Assembly (NCBI GenBank): GCA_936440205.1
Contig: OW387148.1
Coordinates: 16,361,961 to 16,425,960 of the forward strand
From: Lepidonotus clava
Lineage: Eukaryota > Annelida > Polychaeta > Phyllodocida > Polynoidae
Direction: 5' to 3'
Length of the DNA stretch: 64,000 bases
Position numbers and translations under genes: made by a program
In this document: one piece after another, positions 33,601 to 42,779 of the stretch
Layout: each line of letters begins with the position of its first letter
Position numbering within the stretch: position 1 is the stretch's first letter
The notes under the pieces: model-generated
Databases searched by the model: none
Seen by the model: the letters and a program-made list of their open reading frames with translations, nothing else
What the model was told of the DNA's origin: nothing

Positions 33601-36600
33601 ACTCATGTGAGCATTGACCGCATAGCCAGTTGCTTACTCCCAGGTCCGCGCTCTACTAAACTGGGGTGCGCAGCCGGGCTGGACGGAATGGGCTGGCGCG
33701 TAGTAAATTTGGGATTTCATGTATATAATCGACAAACATTTTTATAATAAGAACTTATTTTTCGCTGTTCTTTGGATGGTTATATGTCATTAGTGTTCTC
33801 GGACCAGTAGAAACAAATGATTTACTAGAGAATTTAATATCAAATAAAGAGGTAATCCCCTTTTGTCGCTGTTCAATTTTAAAAAACATCTGTAGTATTG
33901 GTAGAGAATATTCTTAAAACGTAAAAAAGTAGTAATTGCATCTCTTGTTTTAATTGCTGTGTCGAGAGGGGGTCGATGTGATCAGTTTATAAGTCACTAC
34001 GGAGACTAGATCTTAGTTTAAGATTATTAACATGGCACGGCTAGATTACAAATAAGGATTACTGTTAAGGGATGAGTTGACGGCTTTAGAGGGTGTAAGA
34101 TCCGACAGATAAACAATGACCATGACCTAAAAATAGGATGAATTGCGCCTTTGTCAATTAATAACGTTACCCATGTATTTCAGTTCGGTCAAAATCCAGT
34201 GCCCCTGTGTTGCCAAAATTGGATCTTCAAGGAGGGGAAACCATCTCATCGTGAATAGTTTCAATGAAAACCACAATCACAAGGTCAACCGACAACGTTT
34301 TGAGCTGTACCCAGAGGTTGGTTTAGTATATATTTCTATTGACGGACTTATACATTTCTCCTATCGAATTTTATGATAATCTGCAACAATTTATAAAATT
34401 TGGGTCAGTGTTACGATTAATTATTGAATATTGAGGAGCAGTTTATAATAATCCAGTTGATAGAAAAAAAAACACATTTGAAGTCCTTTACATCATGCTA
34501 TTTGCAAGAGGATTTGTATTGGAAGTAGGGCGTCCTAGTATTGGTTCAAATACAAATATATTTAGGATAGTAGGAAATTAGTAAAAGAACGTATGGAATG
34601 TACTGTTAGTTCACTTACAAATTTATGATATTTACGGAAAATGTGAGAACATAATCCTTTACTTTTATTCAACAGAACCGACGTCTCAAGGATGACTACT
34701 TCTACCAGGCCAAGAAACTACTCTCATGCAATGTATCATCAGCCCAGATTGCACAGTACATTACTGAAATGTCAGGAAAGAGGGTCTTGAGCCGGGATAT
34801 CCGAAACATACGTGTAGTTAAGGACTCACAGAGTTATGCATTTGTGGAGGGATTCGACCAAATCCTGGCCATGGAGCCCGGGAATGAGGGTTGCATGTGG
34901 GAGAACGAGGAAAAGGACGTGGACATGATTTATTTCCAGTCAGCCACAATGAAGAGAAACATGGCAAAATTCCCAGAAGTTCTGATCATGGACACTACCC
35001 ACAATATGAACAACAAAGAGATGAAATTGACGACTCTGATGGTAATAGACAATTACAACCGCGGTCAAGTGGTCGCGCACGCATTAATGGCCAATGAGAC
35101 GAAGGAGATGATAATGCGTTTCCTGAAACACTTCATCGAAACGAATGCGGAGGAGCTGACGAGGACAAAGCTAATGATAGTGGACAAGTCCACTTCAGAA
35201 ACCAGGGCCATCGAGGCGGTCCTCCCTAATATCCCAGTCCATCTTTGCCTTTTTCATGTGAAGCAGGCCCTCTACAAACAGCTGTCAAAGAGACAGTTGA
35301 ACAAGCGATACAAGGCAGAGTTAGAAGACCTGATAGATGACATTGTAGACGCACACACAAGGGAGGAATTTGATGAGGCAGTGGAGACCCTCTATCAGCA
35401 GGAAGGGATCGCGGACTTCCTTGGCTACTTCGACCGAGAGTGGTTGAAATGTGAACATGTGTGGACACAATACAGGCGAAAGGGGCTACCCACAATGGAC
35501 ACAAGAACGACAAACCACCTGGAAAGTTTTCATCGACATATAAAGGATCAGGTGCCCCCAAATGCAACTTTGTACAACTGCGTCCTGCTTATGTACAAGT
35601 ATACGCAAAGCAAAGAGATTCAGGAGAATGCAGAGGAGATCATTCGTGGGATGAAATACTCTTACAATGCGACAGACAGGTCCCCAACGGCCCAGAGATT
35701 GTACCTTGTCTACACAAAAGCAGCGGCCAGGAAGATGCTTGGAGAGAAGAAGAAGTTGAAGGACAAGGACATCAAATTCCGGCTAACAGAACTCCCAGAT
35801 GGAACCTATGTGGTAATGGAAAACAAACAAGAGTACCTAGTGCAGATGGATGAACAAAAACTGAAATGTTCCTGTACTTTCCAACAGGACAAAATGTCCG
35901 TCTGTCGGCACGGGTTTTTCATCATGGCCCACATGGACTGGGCGTTCAACTGCAACTGGGTTGCTGAGCGCTGGCGGCAGGATTATGACATGAGGCACTC
36001 CAGTGTCTCGACTGGTGTGGTGCCCGAGACGCTCAAGGATGTCCCCTCTACAGCCCCATTACGATTCAATGAATCGATGGGGACGCTCACCAAGCTGGGA
36101 AACCTGTTCTCGGTTGCAGGAAACAATGAGTTCCGCTACCATCTGGCAAACATAACCAAGTACTGGAAGGCCTGGTTGGCAGGAAAGTTGGTAAGAGTTG
36201 TCGTAGGAAACGAGGAGGAGAACACGACACCTGAGACGTCACCGCCCCCTAAGAAAAGCGGTTCACAAAGAACCAGGGGCAGCCAAAAGAGAGACAGAAA
36301 GGACATGAATGGAGAGGAGTTGGACGATATGGACGACTTTGAAACTCCCTATAAATCAAAGAAAAAGAAACGGCGGGTGAATGTAATCGAATCTGATGAA
36401 GAATACAGCGACACACCTCGAGAAGAGAAGGGGGAGAAGGTGGAACCTGAAGACATGGGGAAAACCTCTCCCGTGGATAAGCACGAGGAGGATGTGGGGC
36501 ATGTTCGCATGGAAACAAGCGAAACGGAGAATGGAGATGGAGAGGATGTGGAACCTGTCGAGAACGAAGACGAAAAGAATTCTTACGAGCAGGAGGACGA

Positions 36601-39600
36601 AAATGGTGCAGGCATGGAAGACTCACGGGAGGAAGGGACTGAAGAACATTTCAGACGAACCGGCCAGAAGGGAGATGAGAAACAGGATATCCGTGCGGAG
36701 AAGGCCAGGGAGGAGGAGACAGATCAGGAGGAGGAGCAGGAAGAGCAGTTGGAGGAGGAGGATGCGGTGCCGGAAGAGGACGCAGAGGAGCAGGCCAAGG
36801 TGGAGGAGATGGAGGAGGAGGAGGAGGAGGAGGAGGAGGAGGAGGAGGCGGAGGAGGAGGAGGAGGAAGAGGAGGAGGAGGGGAAGGAGGAGGAGGAGGA
36901 GGAGGAGGAGGAGGAAGAAGAAGAGGAGGAGGAGGAGGAGGAGGAGGAGGAGGAGGAAGAGGAGGAGGAAGAGGAGCGGGAGCAGGAGCAGGAGGAGCAG
37001 GAGCCGGAGCAGGTGGAGGAGGAGGCTGAGGTGCAGAATGCAGACGAGGCCGAGGAGGAGCAGGCCAAGGAGGAGGAGGCCGACGCGGTTCAGCCAAAAG
37101 ACGGCGAGTATGATAAAGTGGCCCAGGAGGAGGAGGGTAAGGGGGTAAAGCAGGAGGACGAGCACGAGAATTGGGCGGTAGAGAATGAAGAGGAAAAAGA
37201 AGGGGAGGAGGAGATTATGCAGGAGCATGAAAGAGATGGAAACAAGGTCGATAATGAAGGAGGCTTCATTAGAGAAGAAATGGTTTACAAGGAGAGGCGG
37301 GATGGAAAGGGCTCGTTTACTGAGCATGGAGCAAAGGGAAGTGATGAGGCAGCTAAACGAACGATGCCTGGGGTTAAAAAGGACAGGACAGGCTACGAAA
37401 ATGAAGGAGGGTTCTGTAAAGAAGAAAACGATGATGGTAGGGAAAAGAGTACAAATATGTCGGCGTTTAAAAGTGCAAGACATAACTTGAGGCAGGGACA
37501 CGAGCCATCACGTTCAGACGAGGGGAAGACAACGGTTAGAGGCGAGGCCCAAGGAGGAGACGGGCAGTCCAAGCTTTCCAAAGGCCAGCGTGGGTCGCCG
37601 AATGTGGAGGGAAAATCTGTGGAAGACCAGACTGGGGGGAAGGAACAGGACGACTTGAACGAGGAAGAGCCTGAAGATGGAGTTGATATTGAATCTGGAC
37701 AGGACTATGAGAAAGAAGAACAAGATTTGTATGTGAACAAAGACCAAGGCGCAACTGATGAGACCGATGACGGGGACGCCGATCAACTGAAAGGAAAAGG
37801 GGAGGACACTGCTGGGTTTACAAAAGCAGCACGACTAAATGACACGGTACCAGGGATTAATGTGGAGAGAGCAGCATCCAGTGAACGCGACAGTGGAGAC
37901 AGCGAAAAGGAAGTATCTTTCAAGCCCAGAAAACACACAAAGGTGGTGATCCTGGATAGTACGGGCACGCGTGTATACAGAGAGGGCGGGGTTACTTTCC
38001 AGCGAAATTTGTTCGAGAGACCACCACTAAGGAAGGTACGGAAAAGGAAAGGAACATACACGAGGGCAAATGAAAGGTCAGAGAAGAAGGACGGAGGAAA
38101 AAAAAAGACTGGGACAACAAATACCAAAAAGTCAAAAGGAGGGAAAAAAGGGAGTCCCAAGGCTAACCGGGGGAAGGGGAAAGCAAAGCCCATGCATGGT
38201 GATCATGACGACTCCGCCGACTTCGATCCAGACCCGAAGGAACCTGCAGGACAACAAGGAACCGGAAAAAAAAGGGGTCCAAAAAAGCCACCAAAGGGTA
38301 GCCTGGGAGAGAGGAGAAGACGAAGACAGGAACTACTGAATTCCCCAGAGGATGAAGACGAAGCGGCAACGAGATTGCGAGTGAAAAGGCCAAAAAAAAC
38401 TGAACCAGAAGAATGGCCATCGCCGGAAGCAGAACCAAGACATACCAGAAGTAGAAGGGGTACTAGACAGGAAGACTCACAACCGGATAATGAGGAACAG
38501 GCACCAAGGAGAGGATACAGGGATTCCCAAATGTATGCCTTCCTGAGCAGACATGGTCCGGCGCAACTGAAAAATCTGTTGCATGCAGTTGAGAAACTGG
38601 ACCCGCCCATGGAAACGGCAAACGACCCAAGAGAATTCGGTACTGACCCTGTGGTATCATTAGAAAAAGAATTGATCGACCAGAGTGCGGACCATATTGA
38701 CACGGTCAATGAAGCAAGGGCAAGCATTAATAACATTATGCGGGAACAACTCGCTGGGCATGGCCGGGAGAGACAAAGAGAGCTTGCCCACATAATGGCA
38801 TTACTATGTACATACGCGTTCATTAAGAAAATCCATATCGTTGAAGCTATCCCCACTTTGTGGCCTATCCCTCACGTCCAAGACTGCAAGGCGACGGATC
38901 TGGTGAGACCGAAACTACGGCTGAGAGATGTGAGAAAGTACAGTATTGGGAACAACTCCATCAACATATCGGACTTGAACAACCTCAACAGGGGAGAATG
39001 GTTGTGCGACAACGTAAGAACCAATTGTTTTAAATAAGTGATTTAATATTGAAATTGTATACCAACTAACAGACTTATGACGTTTGCACTTCATTGGCAA
39101 CGATTTATATAATTTATTCAATTTTTAAATAGACTTACGAAATTAAAAGGCAAAGTAATTTTAGCCAAATGTTGACCGTCAATAGTTGCAATTACTAAAA
39201 AGCGTTTGTAACTTCAACAGGTCATCAACATATACTTAGGGTATATGGCACAACAAGAGAACCTTCTTAACCCGAAGACGGTCTTCATGATGCCCAGCCA
39301 GACAGCACAGATGTGGGCGAAAGGAAATTACCGCAGCATTTTCAGCAAGGTAAGTTGAGAAGCCGACCCTAGTTCAATGGAATGAATTTGAACTAAGACC
39401 AATCAGTAAACATTAATATTAAGATTAAATCTCCAAATATATTGCTAGCAGTATTGATTTGTAACTGAACAAACTCACTTTATAATCGTTACTGGACAGG
39501 AGAGGATTGGGTGGTTTTCTATATTAAAAAATCAATCTGTTTATAGACTTTCTTCGCGCTAAGCGGTCAGTTTATTTCCACTTCAACAGGTCGAATTATC

Positions 39601-40751
39601 TTGTTTCTGCAGATTCCCTTGATGGAGTACAAGTGGGTTATGCTGCCGGTCAACCCCGGCCACCATTGGTTACTGTTGGTGGCGAACATGGAAAACTTGG
39701 AGGTGACAATCTATGATTCACTGACGAACTTACCCAGAGCGAGGGCGTGGAGGCAACGTTGGATGTAAGTGACCTGTGTTCGTGTTTGTGATTATAAAAG
39801 TATAATTAAAGAAAACATTCAGTTGCTGTGATGCTTTGAATTCCAACTTATTTCAAATGGTTTACAATGCGCTAGCTCAAGTTATTAGGTAGTTCCATTT
39901 ACTAGTATATCTAACAGCAGACCATAATACCTTTAATATAAATTTTTTAATTGGTTCCAGGACCTTCATTAAGAAGCGAAATGAGGCAATGGGTGAGGAA
40001 CGCGGGACATGGACTGTAAACGACAGCCAGTCGAACCTGCAGCACGACGGGGACAGCTGTGGCCTTTTCACACTCATGGTTGGTATATATAGAGATCCGT
40101 TTTTTTTAGGAATAGGGGTTTGGAGAGATAACGCAGAAAAGAAGTGAATGAACATAACGACGGGAGGGAGGGAGGGAAGTCGACTCATACATTAGTGCAA
40201 AATAAAATTGACATTTTAATTTGTGTACGGGTACCTCGAATAATTGTTTGGAGAAATATTAGGTAGCGCTATTGATTTGAAATTTTATATTGGAGTGAAA
40301 TTAATTTTTTTAATTAAAGGGAATTAGGGGCTCATGGCAAACACGAAAAGTATCATAAATAGGGGCCTCTTCCATGAACCTTACGATGAATCCGGTGTTA
40401 AATCATGGCTAAATAAATCCCAATATGAGCGATTTTACTAAATTATTTTTCCTAACTATTCTGCAGAATGCAACGGCTATCCTGAGGGGTTTGCGGACGG
40501 AGACAATGAGAATGGGACATGCAGCCAACTTCAGGGTCCATGTAGCAGCAACCATCAAGGAGAAAATGCACCTCAACAAGGAGCCTGTTTGTGAGATGCC
40601 GGACTGCTCGGGAGTGGAACCGGACGAGGAGGAGCAGCCCCCAATGCAGAACTGCGACAACTGCGGCAAATGGGGACATCTCCCTTGTGTAGGCCTAACA
40701 GAGAAGCCGCACCACCTTGAGCGTTGGTGCTGCCCCTTTTGTGTAGATTAA
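30683..40751 (+). CDS. Giant MULE gene iv: transposase-SWIM-Ulp1 protease-PHD fusion
   Basis: Eight exons (30683-30848, 31205-31355, 34184-34316, 34676-39013, 39221-39349, 39613-39764, 39961-40078, 40467-40751) give 1,823 aa with phases that agree. The start has context gccATGG. Residues about 25-150 form a FAR1/WRKY-GCM1-type zinc finger (LACKHHG, QCPCVAK, ENHNHKV). The MULE DDE core has D256 (IMDTTH), D320 (IVDKS) and E433 (NHLESFH), plus CLFHVKQAL. A SWIM finger has C548, C550, C560 and H562. An acidic run of Glu (about 862-917) and basic Lys-rich stretches follow. The Ulp1/C48 domain (about 1580-1745) has H1657, D1674, Q1717 and C1723 with family spacing. A PHD finger ends the protein (CEMPDC, CDNCGKWGH, CCPFC). 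It should cut and paste the element; the protease may act on SUMO or a similar modifier. Confidence 0.87.
31620..34183. other. Second intron of the transposase gene, main part
   Basis: 2.8-kb intron (31356-34183) without recognised exons. A single end of the 4278-4638 MITE family (acaattctccctaccacgg) is at about 31750. The rest is AT-rich with nothing recognised. Confidence 0.5.
34510..34625 (-). repeat. Internal repeat module, copy 2 (inverted)
   Basis: The reverse complement matches 14038-14153. It lies in intron 3 of the transposase gene, just before exon 4. A nested non-autonomous element, or a duplicated piece of the giant element's own left arm, would both explain it. Confidence 0.7.
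36809..36974 (+). repeat. GAG-rich triplet repeat coding for polyglutamate
   Basis: An almost pure gag/gaa run encodes the acidic tract of the transposase. It produces large spurious frames in the other five readings (Arg-, Leu-, Pro- and Ser-rich). Confidence 0.9.
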
Positions 40752-40873
40752 TTGTTATGCGCATGTGCGGTCCCTTAATCAAAGACATATGGTGGTGAAC
40801 ATGGCCTTATTGTTTCTATGCCTCGCATTTTGTGTTGGACCATGGATTTCCTGGAGACAGATTTGATAAATGG

Positions 40874-40879
40874 AATAAA
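40874..40879 (+). terminator. Likely poly(A) signal of the transposase gene
   Basis: An aataaa hexamer lies 123 bp after the stop codon. Confidence 0.6.
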
Positions 40880-42305
40880 AGTCATTATTGCCGAGTGTAT
40901 GAGTGCGCACTGTTCATGAGAATTTGGTGGGTCGGAGCGTGAAATACAGAAAATTCACCGACCAAGAATATCGAACTCTCATGCATAGTGGGAATTGTAT
41001 GAGAATATACTACTAGGGCGTCACGTCACAATTTTTGATTTGCACTTGATTTAAGCAGATATACATATCTTTGAAATTACATTTTGAGTTTTCTTAGGGA
41101 CCCATTTTTGCTGTTTTTTTAAGGTCTATAAAGGCGAATTTTGTTGGTTTTTAAGTAGGTTAGTTTGTACTAACTTTACACGAGTTGAATAAGAGGTGAC
41201 CATAAGTAAATAAAATATAAATTGACAAACCAGGGCGAATTTATTTCTGCTGTGGGTTGCTTTATTGGTGAGCAGAAGATAGTCGATTTATCTTCTGCTT
41301 TCACGATGTAATATTTAGGGAACCTGCTCAGTATAAGTTTTGCTTTGTAGTTATTTAGTTAACGAAATAGTTAAGTAGTTGATTACATACATGCTGGCGA
41401 TGTTTCTCAGGCAACAAAACATTATTTGCGGTTAAGGAGGTACCTGGCCAAGAGAATGAGAATGCCGATATTAATTGTTACATGCGTAGCGTGGATTACA
41501 AGGACAACTGTGAACAAAAGGGGGTGATAATTGTATCTGTTTCATCTTGTGTTATGTAATAAAGCTGAACCAATGTACCAGTTGGCACATGATATGAACT
41601 TTTCGATTATTGTTTCATTATTGAACACAAGAATATTAATTAACCGTGTGTAAATCATGAACGGACTCTTAGGGCCCGTAAGGGATTATTATTGCATTAG
41701 AGAGACGCCGAATTAAAGCTAACGTGCGCTACCAGGTGGCGCGATCGTACGGGGACTTTCATTGGGATGCGCTACGGTAGACGTATCGGTGGGTTTGATA
41801 CCAAAAAACGCCACTTGGTGGCGCCAGCTGACGGTCGCATTTGACAGGTCGCATTTGACGGTCGCATTCAACACGTTCGGTTATGATTTGCTGTAATTGG
41901 CCGCCAGGTGCCGTTACCGTACGGCTGAAATAGGGGCTGGATTAATCCGGTATTTAAGGCAATTTAAGGGACATACTTCGAATGAATAAATAAAATAGAC
42001 CAAGGTTTTGTAATCCACTGACATACAGTATTGAGGATGGTTTCACTCCATAAAACAATGACTTGAAGATTATTTAAACAACAGACACAAATATATTAGG
42101 AACCTAGCCCTGCAAATTTTACATACAAACCTGCGGGACGATGTAATTCATGGCGGATTTGTAAAGCACGTATTTAAGGCATGCTGGTTCGTTTACAAGT
42201 ATGAGGAGACTTATGTACGGCCAATACTGCTGTTCAACTACAATATGTATAATTAATTGTGTGGTTGAAAGGGAGTAGAGGGGCGGGGCCCTGTTCGACT
42301 ACAAA
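40880..42305. other. Non-coding right arm of the giant MULE
   Basis: No gene was recognised. Around 41725-41930 there are short inverted words (ccaggtggcg, cgccacttggtggcg, cgccaggtgcc) and a threefold ggtcgcattygac repeat at about 41834-41873. Confidence 0.5.
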
Positions 42306-42489
42306 TTTTGTATAATACAATCGATTTGTAGAGAACACATTAAATAAAGCATGTGTTCAAATACAACTCCGTTACGACAAAAGATTTGTACATTTTGTAT
42401 AATTTTGTATAATACCATCGATTTGTAGAGAACACATTAAACAAAACATCTGTTCAAATACAACTCCGTTAAGACAAAACATTTGTACA
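42306..42489 (+). repeat. 97-bp tandem repeat, two copies
   Basis: Copies start at 42306 and 42403 with ttttgtataatac(a/c)atcg and share aatacaactccgtta and aagacatttgtac-like ends, with a few differences. They lie just inside the palindrome-rich right end of the giant element. Confidence 0.75.
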
Positions 42490-42770
42490 AGTGTACATCC
42501 GCGTATATACAGTTATTAGTATACGCGCCTTCGAAATAAACGGGTTCATATCCGCGTGTACAAACAGAGCAACATACGCGGATATCCGCGTATATACTGG
42601 CCCTTATCGACGCGACTTCGAGATAGCCGAGTAGGGTCCGCGTAGATAAAGATTCATGTATACGCGGAGCCACCTCCGCGTAGATAAGGGCCGTTGGCTA
42701 CGCGGCAACCATGTCCGCGCATGGAAGTAATTATATACACGCGGCAATGGCCGCGTGTATAATCCCTGCC
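42490..42770. repeat. Right end of the giant MULE with GC palindromes
   Basis: At least ten ccgcg/cgcgg words occur, mostly as tccgcgtata or tatacgcgga. The last 45 bp contain a 12-bp-arm palindrome (tatacacgcggc, 4-nt loop, gccgcgtgtata). The terminus read inward is ggcagggattatacacgcgg. This mirrors the left end and supports the boundary. Confidence 0.75.
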
Positions 42771-42779
42771 GGTAAAGCC
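42771..42779 (+). repeat. Right target-site duplication (ggtaaagcc)
   Basis: Exact copy of 13684-13692. The next base (t, 42780) completes the split Pro codon of gene A. Confidence 0.93.

Larger units (their letters stand above)
13693..42770 (+). mobile_element. Giant Mutator-like (MULE) DNA transposon, 29,078 bp
   Basis: An exact 9-bp duplication (ggtaaagcc at 13684-13692 and 42771-42779) flanks the insert, the size typical of Mutator-like elements. Aligned without gaps, the two termini share GG at positions 1-2, TATAC at 10-14 and CGCG at 16-19, so terminal repeats are short and degenerate. The insert encodes a MULE-family DDE transposase (gene iv) and three further spliced genes (i, ii, iii) arranged as two divergent pairs. 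All open frames join at consensus GT-AG sites, three genes have a likely poly(A) signal, and the duplication is perfect. It therefore looks whole, recent and possibly autonomous. Polinton hallmarks (PolB, capsid, 6-bp duplication) are absent. Confidence 0.88.

Noticed and set aside
36396-37501. Large Arg-, Leu-, Pro- and Ser-rich open frames on both strands
   Set aside because: They are alternate readings of the gag/gaa repeat that encodes the acidic tract of gene iv.
13693-42770. Polinton/Maverick or other virus-like giant element
   Set aside because: No DNA polymerase B, retroviral-type integrase, ATPase or capsid motifs were seen, and the duplication is 9 bp rather than 6. The transposase core and duplication length fit MULE.
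13693-42770. Zisupton/KDZ-type element
   Set aside because: KDZ elements also combine SWIM-like, Ulp1-like and PHD parts. Here the DTTH...D...NHLESF core and the CLFHVK motif match the MULE family, and the duplication is 9 bp.
13693-42770. The giant insertion as a normal long intron of gene A
   Set aside because: The boundaries are a direct duplication inside continuous coding sequence. Using the duplicated gtaaag as a donor with the acceptor at 42820 shifts the frame.
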